A stretch of DNA of 64,000 bases, from NCBI RefSeq assembly GCF_025264645.1, contig NZ_CP073696.1, forward strand, positions 248,001 to 312,000, read 5' to 3'. The notes below the pieces were generated by a model that searched no databases, was not told the origin of the DNA, and saw nothing but the letters and a program-made list of their open reading frames with translations. Source of the DNA: Edaphobacter lichenicola (lineage in GTDB: Bacteria; Acidobacteriota; Terriglobia; Terriglobales; Acidobacteriaceae). The translations under genes and the position numbers were made by a program. The number at the start of each line of letters is the position of its first letter. The stretch's first letter is position 1. Of the stretch, positions 47,952 through 56,355 are shown piece by piece.

Positions 47952-48527
47952 TTACGGCTTTGGTAACGTGCAACATTCACCTGTTGCAGGGGGTTCGTCG
48001 GCACTCGCGTCCATGGCAACCTTCCAGGTGCCGTTTGGTAGCTTTTTCCAAACAGTGAAATAGCGGCCGGAGACCGTAAGCGGCTCTCCGTTTTTGTCCT
48101 TTGAATGTCCTTCGTAGTGACCCCAGGTGAACCCCATGTCGTTGGAAGGACCCATCTGCGCACCCTGCGGGACCCAGGTTAGCTGGTACGTCTTTGGGTC
48201 CCACTGCGCTTGGGCAGCGATGGCGGCAACACCCAGCACGGCTGGTTTGCCATTGTTGAGGGTAACGGCGTCCTCGGTGAACCAGTTCGCGAACGCTTTG
48301 CCACCTCCTGTTGCCACCGCCTGTGCAAAACGTCCTTCAAGCTCCAACAAAAGAAGAACTCCCGGACTGAGAGTTGGTTGAACAAGTGGGCTGGAAACGG
48401 TGCTGCTCTGCGCAAGAGCGTCATAGGCGGGCGCAGGGATAGAGCCGCTGCCAGGGCTACTCTGAGCGATCAACGGATAAGTTGCAAACGCACAACACAG
48501 AAAACCGTACAGGATGTGGCGAGACAT
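47952..48527 (-). CDS. Secreted SnoaL/DUF4440-like protein
   Basis: A 191-residue exported protein with a signal peptide (LYGFLCCAFATYPLIAQ), a Ser/Pro-rich linker and a nuclear-transport-factor-2-like fold (ELEGRFAQAVATGGGKAFAN, WFTEDAVTLNNGKPAVLG, SGRYFTVWKKLPNGTWKVAMD). DUF4440/SnoaL-like proteins act as cyclases, isomerases or binding proteins; nothing here decides. It is divergent from the symporter gene with a 78-base shared promoter region. Confidence 0.8.
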   Translation of the reverse strand: MSRHILYGFLCCAFATYPLIAQSSPGSGSIPAPAYDALAQSSTVSSPLVQPTLSPGVLLLLELEGRFAQAVATGGGKAFANWFTEDAVTLNNGKPAVLGVAAIAAQAQWDPKTYQLTWVPQGAQMGPSNDMGFTWGHYEGHSKDKNGEPLTVSGRYFTVWKKLPNGTWKVAMDASADEPPATGECCTLPKP

Positions 48528-48605
48528 AGTGAGTATGCTATCAGCGCGAAAAACCAGTTTGGCCGTGAGTTAACTTCGTATCGAAGACTGTTATTCTTCG
48601 CACTA

Positions 48606-50000
48606 ATGTTAAAGACGAAATCTGAGCGGATATTGTTGCCTGCGGCCGTGATTTTACTGTCTGCAGGAATGGCGTCCGGCCTCTCTCCAAGCAAAGAATT
48701 GCATAGCATCGGCATCATCCTCCGCTGTACCGCGATCCTGGTATTGGCGATCTTCGCGCTGCGGCGGCGATCCCTCACGCCGTGGATCTTCGTCGCGATG
48801 GTAGCCGGTGCAGAGTTGGGTTTCGACGCTCCGGGTTTCGCAATCAGCCTACGCGTCTTCAGCGACATCTTTCTCCGCCTGATCAAGACCATCGTCGCTC
48901 CCCTCATCCTGGCCACACTGGTGACCGGTATCGCCGGCCATGGCGACCTAAAGAGCGTCGGCCGGATGGGCATCAAGAGCCTCGTCTACTTCGAGATCGT
49001 CACAACGCTAGCTCTGGTAATCGGCCTCGCTGCCATTAACCTGAGCCACGCTGGCGTTGGCCTGGCGTTGCCCGCCGCTCCCACAGCGGCTGAGACCATC
49101 GTCGCGCCGCCCCCAACCCATTGGCAGGACTTCCTCCTCCACATCTTCCCTGAGAACATCGCCAAATCCGTCGCCGAGGGTCAGATCCTTCAGGTAGCGG
49201 TCTTCGCCGTCTTCTTCGGCATCGCACTGGCCAGCCTTAGCGAAGCGAAACGCGCTCCGGTCCTGCATCTCTTCGAGAGCTTGAGCGAAGTCATGTTCAA
49301 GTTCACCAACGTCGTCATGTACTTCGCGCCAATCGGTGTCGGTGCCGCGATGGCCTTCACCGTTGGACAGATGGGTCTTGGCGTTCTCGTCAACCTGGGC
49401 AAGCTGCTCCTCACACTCTACGGAGCGCTGGTAGGATTCGGCCTCCTCGTTCTCTTACCCGCAGCTCTGCTCTTCCGTGTTCCCGTCCGACGTTTCCTCG
49501 CCGCAGTGGCCGAGCCCGCGACCATCGCCTTCGCCACCTCTACCAGCGAAGCAGCGCTGCCCCGCGCGATGGAGTCGATGGAAGCCCTTGGCGTTCCTCG
49601 CCGCATCGTCGCCTTCGTCATTCCTGCTGGTTACAGCTTCAACCTCGACGGTTCAACCCTCTATCTTGCGGTAGCCAGCATCTTCGTCGCCCAGGCCGCG
49701 GGCGTGCACCTCTCCCTCGGCCAGCAACTCGTGATGATGGTGACACTCATGCTGACCAGCAAAGGGGTTGCAGGCGTTCCTCGCGCAACCTTGGTTGTTC
49801 TGCTGGCAACCGCAGCTACCTTCCGCCTCCCCACTGAGCCGATCTTCGTGATCCTCGGCATCGATGCCCTGGCCGACATGGCACGCACCACGGTAAATGT
49901 CGTCGGAAACTGTCTTGCCAGCGTAGTCGTCGCAAAGTGGGAGGGCGAGTTCGGCACTGAACCGATATCGCCTATCGTCCTCGAAGGCGTAGCTGACTGA
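48606..50000 (+). CDS. Dicarboxylate/amino acid:cation symporter (DAACS family)
   Basis: A 464-residue secondary transporter of the glutamate/C4-dicarboxylate family. Diagnostic segments are the serine-rich re-entrant loop IAFATSTSEAALPRAMES, FVIPAGYSFNLDGSTLYLAV and the later GVAGVPRATLVV. About eight spans plus two hairpins. The open frame begins far upstream at 48210, overlapping the SnoaL-like gene; the ATG at 48606 (MLKTKSERILLPAAV) is a sensible membrane-protein start, though its RBS is weak. Substrate (glutamate, aspartate or C4-dicarboxylate) cannot be read. Confidence 0.9.
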   Translation: MLKTKSERILLPAAVILLSAGMASGLSPSKELHSIGIILRCTAILVLAIFALRRRSLTPWIFVAMVAGAELGFDAPGFAISLRVFSDIFLRLIKTIVAPLILATLVTGIAGHGDLKSVGRMGIKSLVYFEIVTTLALVIGLAAINLSHAGVGLALPAAPTAAETIVAPPPTHWQDFLLHIFPENIAKSVAEGQILQVAVFAVFFGIALASLSEAKRAPVLHLFESLSEVMFKFTNVVMYFAPIGVGAAMAFTVGQMGLGVLVNLGKLLLTLYGALVGFGLLVLLPAALLFRVPVRRFLAAVAEPATIAFATSTSEAALPRAMESMEALGVPRRIVAFVIPAGYSFNLDGSTLYLAVASIFVAQAAGVHLSLGQQLVMMVTLMLTSKGVAGVPRATLVVLLATAATFRLPTEPIFVILGIDALADMARTTVNVVGNCLASVVVAKWEGEFGTEPISPIVLEGVAD

Positions 50001-50021
50001 ATCCAGTACCCGCAAAACAAA

Positions 50022-50047
50022 ATAGCAGATGCCGGAGCATCTGCTAT
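50022..50047. terminator. Bidirectional stem-loop between symporter and HU genes
   Basis: ATAGCAGATGC (50022-50032) and its exact complement (50037-50047) with a CGGA loop, between two convergent stops. Confidence 0.8.
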
Positions 50048-50069
50048 CCCGGGAATGTATGGCTTCAAG

Positions 50070-50426
50070 TTACATGGCTGGCGGATGATGCGGATCAATG
50101 TGGTTCGCATCAACCTTCTTCGGGGCCAGAGGCTTCGATTTCACCGCGCCATTGGGATTCACCGAATCGCGCAGTTCTTTCGACGGCTTAAAAAACGGAA
50201 CTCGCTTGGCTGGAACATCAACCTTCGCGCCGGTTTTTGGGTTGCGACCTGTGCGAGCGTTGCGCTGCCGTGTCCGGAAGCTGCCAAAGCCACGGATCTC
50301 AATCTTGTCCCCAGTCTTCAGGGCTCCGATGACGGCGTCGAAGAGTGTGTCGACGATGACCTCTCCGTCACGGCGGGTCAGATCACCGAGGGCGGTCACT
50401 TTGTCTACAAGGTCGGCTTTAGTCAT
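50070..50426 (-). CDS. HU/IHF family DNA-binding protein with a His/Pro tail
   Basis: A 118-residue histone-like protein. The HU fold is complete (MTKADLVDKVTALGDLTRRD ... IEIRGFGSFRTRQRNARTGRNPKTG ... VPFFKPSKELRD), covering about residues 1-92. A further 26 residues follow (PNGAVKSKPLAPKKVDANHI then DPHHPPAM), basic and then His/Pro-rich, unlike standard 90-residue HU. The ATG at 50426 has AAGGA ahead; an open frame to 50567 is not needed. It bends DNA and shapes the nucleoid. The tail's role is unknown. Confidence 0.93.
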   Translation of the reverse strand: MTKADLVDKVTALGDLTRRDGEVIVDTLFDAVIGALKTGDKIEIRGFGSFRTRQRNARTGRNPKTGAKVDVPAKRVPFFKPSKELRDSVNPNGAVKSKPLAPKKVDANHIDPHHPPAM

Positions 50427-50599
50427 TGTGGGTTCCTTTCCTACTGGGGAGGGGTGTAGCACCGTATGGAACAAACCGTTCTTGTTGATTGTAGACGGGA
50501 TGCCTGCGGATAGGGTAGCGAATGCAAGCAAAGAATTGTCAAATTTGCATCTTCCAATAAGATGCAAAAAAAAGGCGTTACGACCATCAGATCAATAAA

Positions 50600-50625
50600 A
50601 AGAGCCCCGTTTCTGCGGGGCTCTT
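50600..50625 (-). terminator. Rho-independent terminator of sppA
   Basis: AAGAGCCCCG/CGGGGCTCTT arms (50600-50609, 50616-50625) followed on the minus strand by TTTTATTGAT. It has both stem and T-run. Confidence 0.85.
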
Positions 50626-50673
50626 CGTTGGTCTGGAAGTGGTCGAGTCAGGTAAAGATTGAAGTACCGCGTT

Positions 50674-51687
50674 TTACTTCCACATGAAGTAAAACCCCGG
50701 AGCATGATTCAGCAGCTGGCCCGGGTTCGGAAACAGGTCCTCGCCGTCATCCGTGAGCAGTGCAAACAGCCCCCGCTTGTTCTTTGCCGGACGTACCAGG
50801 TTTGGTTCCCCAGAGATTCCCACATCCTTGGCAGTCTCCATCAGCGCCACCCGGAAACCCCCAACCTTATCGATCAGCCCCAAAGGAAGCGACTGTTGCC
50901 CTGTCCAAACCTGCCCTGTGGCCAGCGGTTTAATCTTATCGTCCGTGGTATGCCGGCCCGTCGCAACGTCGTGCACGAACTGCCCGTACATGTTATCCAC
51001 CAGCGACTGAAAATAGGCTTCTTCCTTCGGCGTCAAATCGCGGCTCGGGTCTCCCGCATCCTTCAACTCACCCGCATGAATCACGACGTTCTTCAGCTTG
51101 GCCCACCGCAGCAGGTCGCCATAGTTGGTCCACTCCATGATCACGCCGATAGAACCCACAACGGACGCGTCATTTGCGTAGATCTTGTCGCACGCGCTGG
51201 CGATGTAGTATGCGCCCGAAGCTCCCACCGACTCGATGGATGCGATCACCTTCTTGTGGTTCTCCTGTCGCACACGCAGCACCTCATGGTAGATCTCCTG
51301 CGACGCCGCCGCCCCGCCACCAGGCGAGTTAATGTGCAGCAGAATGGCCTTTACCGACGAGTCGTCCCCGAACTTGCGCAGCTGGTTGTCGACACTCTCC
51401 GCCGACAAAATCACACCCGACACGTCGATCACCGCGATCCGATCGTTGTTCAGCCCCAACCCGGCCGCATCGCCGCCAGCCGAGCGCATCGTAAACCAGA
51501 CCATCAGCGACACCAGCAGACAGACCGCTGCCAGCGAACCCGCAATAATGCCGATGTAAAACCACGCAGAACGACGTGGAGCCGGTGGCAAACCGTAGCT
51601 TTGCGAGTAACCATAGGCAGGAGCCTGGGCGTACGGACGAGACGGTGGTGGGGGCGGTGGTGGAGGCGTTGAAAAGTCTTCCGGCAT
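50674..51687 (-). CDS. sppA: Signal peptide peptidase SppA (short form)
   Basis: A 337-residue membrane protease of the S49 family, short type as in Bacillus. A Pro-rich cytosolic N-terminus (FSTPPPPPPPPSRPYAQAP) and one membrane span (about 40-65) precede the catalytic domain: IDVSGVILSAESVD, LHINSPGGGAAASQEIYHEV, and the nucleophile Ser in ASIESVGASGAYYIASACDK. The catalytic Lys is expected near DPSRDLTPKEEAY. It degrades leftover signal peptides in the membrane. A 24-base direct repeat (51699-51746) lies just upstream. Confidence 0.93.
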   Translation of the reverse strand: MPEDFSTPPPPPPPPSRPYAQAPAYGYSQSYGLPPAPRRSAWFYIGIIAGSLAAVCLLVSLMVWFTMRSAGGDAAGLGLNNDRIAVIDVSGVILSAESVDNQLRKFGDDSSVKAILLHINSPGGGAAASQEIYHEVLRVRQENHKKVIASIESVGASGAYYIASACDKIYANDASVVGSIGVIMEWTNYGDLLRWAKLKNVVIHAGELKDAGDPSRDLTPKEEAYFQSLVDNMYGQFVHDVATGRHTTDDKIKPLATGQVWTGQQSLPLGLIDKVGGFRVALMETAKDVGISGEPNLVRPAKNKRGLFALLTDDGEDLFPNPGQLLNHAPGFYFMWK

Positions 51688-51698
51688 GCTGTGGAGTT

Positions 51699-51746
51699 TA
51701 GCAGGGACGACCCTTCGCCGCGTAGCAGGGACGGCCCTTCGGCGCG
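51699..51746 (-). repeat. 24-base tandem repeat upstream of sppA
   Basis: TAGCAGGGACGACCCTTCGC and following bases (51699-51722) are repeated with two changes (51723-51746). Each copy contains a GGGACG/CCCTTC-like imperfect palindrome, as seen in dispersed bacterial REP-type elements. The location between the sppA start and the glycosyltransferase suggests it is part of the 5' region. Confidence 0.6.
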
Positions 51747-51908
51747 TAGATGGCCGCCAATTGCGACTAGGAACAAAAATGCATACAGGATGAGAAAAAA
51801 TAGAGCCAAATCGCCCTTTTCCGAGTCAAATATTGCAGTATGATAAACGGCGGCACACCGCGTGTATCTCACTGCAATTAGTGGTTGGAAGAGGGTTTGG
51901 ACGACGTC

Positions 51909-52724
51909 ATGGCGCATCCGCAACTAAGTATCGTAATTCCGGCATTTAACGAAAGTGCCCGTATCGAGCACGCTCTGGATCGGGTTCTGTCGTGTGTGGC
52001 CGAGCAGGGCTGGGACGCCGAAGTACTAGTCATCGACGACGGTTCAACCGACAACACCGCAGCAATCGTCCAGCGCTGGATGCCCGAGCATCCCCGACTC
52101 CACCTCGTCCAGAACCCCGGCAATCGTGGCAAGGGCTACTCAGTCCGTAACGGCCTCCTGCAGGCTGCAGGCGATATCGTGATGTTCACCGACGCCGACC
52201 TCTCCTCTCCGATGGAAGAGGCGGAGCGTCTCATCGCCGCCCTCAACGACGGCGCAGACGTCGCCATCGGCTCCCGCTGGATGGATCGCACCCGCCAGAC
52301 CATCCATCAGCCGCTCTACCGCCAGTTCTTCGGTCGCTGCTTCAACTGGGTTACTCGCACCGTCATGGGTCTGCCCTTCAAAGATACCCAGTGCGGCTTC
52401 AAGGCCTTTAAACGCTCAGCCGCGCAGGTCATCTTCCGTCTTCAGACCATCGAGCGCTGGGGCTTCGATCCCGAGATTCTCTTCATCGCTCGCAAGCTGA
52501 AGTACACCATTCGCGAGGTCCCGGTCACCTGGGGCCACGACGAGCGCAGCCGCATGAGCTACCTCCGCGATGGAATGAAGATGCTCGAAGACATGGCTCG
52601 CATCCGTGGAAACTTCATGGCTGGCCGTTACGACAAGGCCATCGCTGCCATGAAGGACACCAGCACCATGGTGACCCCGCAGGTGGAACAGGCCGTTCAC
52701 GAGGTCGTACCCGAAGTCCGCTAG
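51909..52724 (+). CDS. Family 2 glycosyltransferase (dolichyl/undecaprenyl-phosphate glucosyltransferase-like)
   Basis: A 271-residue GT-A enzyme of the DPG-synthase/ALG5-like group. It begins LSIVIPAFNESARIEHALDR; the UDP-sugar motifs are VIDDGSTDNTAAIV and FTDADLSSPMEEAE, with the later CGFKAFKR and GFDPEILFIARK segments. There are no membrane spans in the N-terminal part; a lipid-phosphate acceptor is inferred from the subfamily. The ATG at 51909 is used; a TTG at 51885 would add eight residues and has no ribosome binding site. It is followed by 340 bases without a clear gene. Confidence 0.87.
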   Translation: MAHPQLSIVIPAFNESARIEHALDRVLSCVAEQGWDAEVLVIDDGSTDNTAAIVQRWMPEHPRLHLVQNPGNRGKGYSVRNGLLQAAGDIVMFTDADLSSPMEEAERLIAALNDGADVAIGSRWMDRTRQTIHQPLYRQFFGRCFNWVTRTVMGLPFKDTQCGFKAFKRSAAQVIFRLQTIERWGFDPEILFIARKLKYTIREVPVTWGHDERSRMSYLRDGMKMLEDMARIRGNFMAGRYDKAIAAMKDTSTMVTPQVEQAVHEVVPEVR

Positions 52725-53064
52725 ACAGATCTCCGCTAGACAGAAGACCGCGACACAACCTAGACAAAACGAACTTCGCGCTCCCTCGAACCAGACAATT
52801 CTCCGCGCTTCAAACTGAAAAGCATTCGGCTCAATAGCGCGCGTCTCGAAGATTCAGCTCGAAGATACCGTCACCGAGGTAAGACGCCGCACGAATACAG
52901 CAGCTTCCCTTCATTCCTCCGCTCGCGTACTCTAGGAGCAACAAACTCCAGGAGCAACAAAGAGGAGCGCAGCTACGCGAATCTTACGCAACGAGAGAAC
53001 GAACGGAGGACGCCCCTCTCAGATCTGCGAGATATGCGCACGGATCGTTCTCTGGATTACGCTC
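52725..53064. other. Gene-poor gap with short direct repeats
   Basis: CCGCTAGACAGA occurs at about 52720 and again at 52734; AGGAGCAACAAA-like units occur at about 52934 and 52950. I see no ORF with protein-like features on either strand and no RNA motif. The later part (from 52936) stays open in the frame of the next gene without a start codon. Confidence 0.4.
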
Positions 53065-53370
53065 GTGATGATTGGGATGTGTCCTATTACAGAGCAGTTT
53101 TGTGCGCTCGACGATTTTCCGCGTGGCGGCCAGGATAGTGAACTAACGCTTCTCCTTCTGATCTCTCTCACAGCTCTTGTGCTCTTGCTCGCTCTGCGTC
53201 GAAGAGCAAACCTGAACGATGCCTTTGCCCTCTGGCGCGAGTTCTTTGCCGTGCCACTCCATCTGTTCTTTCGGCGATCCCTCTTTGCCGTCAATGTGCA
53301 AATCGCCTGGGCGGCGGTCAAAAAGAAGCCTGATAGTCTCATCGCCCTTCCGCTTCCTCTAAGAATCTGA
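53065..53370 (+). CDS. Small membrane protein of unknown function
   Basis: A reading frame of 101 codons, regular in codon use. After a short hydrophobic opening comes CPITEQFCALDDFPRGGQDS, then a membrane span (ELTLLLLISLTALVLLLALRRR) and a helical tail. Two Cys flank an acidic loop. The frame is open upstream to 52936, where a second hydrophobic stretch (IVLWITLVMIGM) is encoded, so translation may begin earlier at a non-standard codon; the GTG/ATG pair at 53065-53070 is the first ordinary start. It precedes the radical SAM gene by 95 bases. Function unknown. Confidence 0.45.
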   Translation: MMIGMCPITEQFCALDDFPRGGQDSELTLLLLISLTALVLLLALRRRANLNDAFALWREFFAVPLHLFFRRSLFAVNVQIAWAAVKKKPDSLIALPLPLRI

Positions 53371-53465
53371 TCTCTCTCCTGATCTCTCACGCTGTCGGCT
53401 CCGACGAGCCGGCCAGGTACCCGTGTCACTGATCGTCCTCACCGTGGGACTGATCCGGAGAGAAT

Positions 53466-54527
53466 ATGAAAAAGTCAGAAGTACTCCATGCCTGGACAAG
53501 GATCTTGTCCGGTCGCGCCCCATCGCTCTCCATCGAGATCACCAAAGAGTGCCCGCTGCGTTGCCCCGGATGCTACGCTTTCGACCCAGCTCACCTCGGC
53601 AACAACACTTTGCTGACCGAACTCTCCGACTTTCGCGGAGAGGAGCTGGTCAACCGCATACTCTCCCTGCTCGACAAACAGAAGCCGCTGCACGTATCCC
53701 TCGTTGGCGGCGATCCCTTCGTTCGATACCGTGAACTCGAGCAGCTTATCCCGCAGATCGAGGCGCGCGGCATCCACACTCAGATCGTGACGAGTGCCTT
53801 TCGTGTGATTCCTGCATCCTGGCGCAAGTACAAAAAGCTCAATATCGTGGTATCGATTGATGGCCTGCAGCCGGAGCATGATGTACGCAGGGCGCCTGCA
53901 ACCTATGACCGCATTCTCAAGAACATCGTTGGCACAAAGATCACGATCCATTCGACGATCACCTCCCAGATCGCCTCTCGTCCGGGGTATCTCGAAGAAT
54001 TTCTGCGTTTTTGGAGTGACAACCCAGCGATCGTCAAGATATGGTTCAGCCTATTCACCCCGCAGCGTGGGGCAACCGATCCAGAGATTCTCACGAAGGG
54101 CCAGCGTGTCTCTGTCATGAATGAACTCCGTCTGCTGCGACCGCGCTTTCCCAAGTTGGACATGCACGACATCGTCATCGACGAGATCGCCACACCGCCA
54201 TCCAGTCCGGAAGAGTGCATCTTCGCTCGGACGACCGAAACGATCTCGGCCGACCTCACCACCAAAATCACGCCATGCCAGTTTGGTGGAGACCCCGACT
54301 GTTCCCAATGCGGCTGCATCGCTTCCATGGGACTTGCCGCCGTGGGCCACCACAAACTGGTCGGCGGTCTCACCGCTGGGCATCTCTTCCTGGCGTCAGA
54401 TCGGTTCGGAAAAAATTGGCGTACACTGCAGAACGCGTTTACTTCAAAGCCCACGGTGCGGACTAAACCTGAACCGTTCCACATCTTGCCGACCGAAACC
54501 CTCACCAAAGAAAGGGGAAAAGCGTGA
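53466..54527 (+). CDS. Radical SAM enzyme with a C-terminal cysteine cluster
   Basis: A 353-residue radical SAM protein. The [4Fe-4S] motif is CPLRCPGC (Cys29, 33, 36), followed by a VGGDPFVR segment matching the GGE motif and an SIDGLQPEHD strand. Near the end, Cys251, 271, 279, 282 and 284 (CQFGGDPDCSQCGC) suggest an auxiliary SPASM/twitch-type cluster. Its stop overlaps the start of the class II aldolase (GTGA at 54524), so the two are coupled. The product is unknown; auxiliary-cluster enzymes often modify peptides or oxidise sugars/alcohols, and an aldolase partner favours a small-molecule substrate. I do not recognise the exact subfamily. Confidence 0.85.
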   Translation: MKKSEVLHAWTRILSGRAPSLSIEITKECPLRCPGCYAFDPAHLGNNTLLTELSDFRGEELVNRILSLLDKQKPLHVSLVGGDPFVRYRELEQLIPQIEARGIHTQIVTSAFRVIPASWRKYKKLNIVVSIDGLQPEHDVRRAPATYDRILKNIVGTKITIHSTITSQIASRPGYLEEFLRFWSDNPAIVKIWFSLFTPQRGATDPEILTKGQRVSVMNELRLLRPRFPKLDMHDIVIDEIATPPSSPEECIFARTTETISADLTTKITPCQFGGDPDCSQCGCIASMGLAAVGHHKLVGGLTAGHLFLASDRFGKNWRTLQNAFTSKPTVRTKPEPFHILPTETLTKERGKA

Positions 54528-55281
54528 GCAATTGCGAATGCAGCTTCGAAGGAGAATTGCGCAAGGATCTTGTCCGGTTTAGCAGATGGCTCTCCCGCCT
54601 CGGCTTTGCTCCAGGTACGTCTGGTAACCTCTCCGTCCGTCTGGACCAGATCGGCTTCTCATCACCCCCACCGGCGTCAGCAAGGCCCTGGTCCGACGAT
54701 CCGACATGGTGATCGCCGATCTCCACGGCCGTCTGCTTTGCGGGACCAGGAGAGTCACCAGTGAGGTCGGCATGCACCTGGCCATCTACGAGAAGCGACC
54801 AGACGTGCAGGCCGTCATCCACTCCCACCCACCCATCGCAACGGCCTTCGCCTGTTCCGGACGAGCTCTCGACGAGGTGCTCTGCCAGGAAGCCGTGATG
54901 ACGGTGGGGCGCATCCCTCTTGCGCCATACGCCACCACCGGAACAGACGAAGTAGCCGCCAGTCTGCGTCCGTACCTCTCAGAGCACGACGCCATCCTCC
55001 TTGAAAATCACGGTGCCGTCAGCTCCGGCAAAAATCTGCTCGACGCATTCATGAAGATGGAAACCATCGAGCATCTTGCTCAAGTAGCGCTCGCCGCCCA
55101 CCGATTAGGCTCTCCTCGTCTTCTGCAGCCCGAGCAGATTCAAGCGCTGCAGCGTGCCAAAACCAGATACGTCAACAACGCCCAGAACGGAAACCCATCG
55201 GAGATCGCACCGAGAGACAGATCAAACCCTGAAACGAACATTGAAACGTACCTTGAAGATCGTGCCCGCATCTCGGCCTGA
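54524..55281 (+). pseudogene. Class II aldolase/adducin family protein, one-base frameshift
   Basis: Two frames together encode a full class II aldolase of about 252 residues. The first frame (from GTG 54524) reads to SGNLSVRLDQ near 54649; the second reads DRLLITPTGVSKALVRRSDM onward. Joining them needs one extra base at about 54647-54652 (CAGATCGG). The remaining domain has the zinc site HSHPP (about 104-108), a NHGAV loop and a late helical region, and looks intact. The second frame has an internal ATG at 54706, but that would lose the substrate-binding TPTG and GNLS motifs. A true single-base loss, programmed shift or sequencing error are all possible. It is coupled to the radical SAM gene. 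Confidence 0.78.
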
Positions 55282-55548
55282 TCTGCTTCGTCCTTCTTTT
55301 TCGATCCACGAAGCTGCCGACTGTGACTCTCAGCAGGCCCGATTCAGCGGGACTGATACACACTGTTGCGAACCATCTTTGATGCGATCGCGATACCGAC
55401 GAGCAGAGAAGCTACTTCCAACCACGAACTCCTCAAGCGCAGGAAGAACTAATATTTCCTGCGATCTGTAGAACTCCGCTCTCACCGTTCGTCGTTAGAG
55501 TGAAGGCCGGATGAACCACCCCGGCTGGAAACCAATATAGGAGAAGAT

Positions 55549-55923
55549 ATGCCGCAATATCTGGTTGCGATTCAACACCCTGAGAACTATGAACTGCCCG
55601 TGGACGCTGATGCGATGATTCGTGACATCAACGCGTTGAACCGAGAGATGATCGCTGCCGGCGTAAGGGATTTTGCCGGTGGACTGCAATCGGCGGGAAA
55701 GGCGAAATCGGTGCGTAAGCAGGCCGGCGGAGAGGTCGTCGTCAGCGATGGTCCGTATCTCGAGGCGAAGGAGCACGTGGGCGGTCTGTGGCTGCTCAAG
55801 TGTGCCGACATGGACGAGGCGGTCGGTTGGGCACGCAAGGCCGCCGTCGCTTGCAGAGTACCGGTCGAGGTGCGCGAGTTCCTTGTCACTCCGGAGAAGT
55901 GGAAAGCCAATCCTGAACAATAA
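55549..55923 (+). CDS. DGPF/YCII-related protein, first copy
   Basis: A 124-residue YCII-like protein with the motif VVSDGPYLEAKEHVGGLWLL (the DGPF-type loop as DGPY) and a YLVAIQHPEN opening strand. DGPF proteins form dimeric ferredoxin-like barrels and are encoded beside ECF42 sigma factors. It is nine bases ahead of the second copy, with GGAGAAGAT as RBS. No catalytic function is known. Confidence 0.9.
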   Translation: MPQYLVAIQHPENYELPVDADAMIRDINALNREMIAAGVRDFAGGLQSAGKAKSVRKQAGGEVVVSDGPYLEAKEHVGGLWLLKCADMDEAVGWARKAAVACRVPVEVREFLVTPEKWKANPEQ

Positions 55924-55932
55924 GGAGCCTCA

Positions 55933-56355
55933 ATGCGTTTCATGATGATCGTGATGCCTAAAGGATACGAATCGGCAGCGCCGGACGCAGCTCCCAGTGC
56001 GGAAGCGGTGGCAAAGAGGATGGAGTACAACAAGAGTCTGCAAAAAGCGGGCGTCCTGCTCGCGCTCGATGGGCTCTTTCCACCCTCTGCGGGGGCACGG
56101 ATCTCGTACTCCAACGGGAAACCCACAGTGACGGACGGGCCGTTTCCTGACGCCAAAGAAGTCATCGGGGGCTACTGGATCATTCAGGTGCGCTCGCCCG
56201 AAGAAGCAATCGAATGGGCAAAGCGTGCGCCGATGTCCAACAACGAGATCATCGAAGTTCGCCAGATTCACGAGATGAGCGATTTCCCTGAGGATGTGCA
56301 GCACGCAGCCGAAGGTTTTGAGACTCTCTCGAACGCGGAAGCCGCAAAGGCATGA
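55933..56355 (+). CDS. DGPF/YCII-related protein, second copy
   Basis: A 140-residue protein with RFMMIVMPKGYES at the start and TVTDGPFPDAKEVIGGYWII, the canonical DGPF motif; PDAAPSAEAVAKRMEYNKSL is the helical cap. The stop overlaps the sigma factor start (ATGA at 56352). RBS: AAGGAG eight bases ahead of the ATG. With the first copy and the sigma factor it forms a three-gene operon. Confidence 0.92.
   Translation: MRFMMIVMPKGYESAAPDAAPSAEAVAKRMEYNKSLQKAGVLLALDGLFPPSAGARISYSNGKPTVTDGPFPDAKEVIGGYWIIQVRSPEEAIEWAKRAPMSNNEIIEVRQIHEMSDFPEDVQHAAEGFETLSNAEAAKA

Noticed and set aside
53019..53429. A 136-codon minus-strand frame
   Set aside because: Arg/Ser-rich composition typical of antisense frames; the plus-strand frame there has normal codon use and a membrane span.
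55154..55471. A 105-codon frame after the aldolase
   Set aside because: It starts inside the aldolase coding region in another frame and shows no protein-like feature; the gap 55282-55548 otherwise looks empty.
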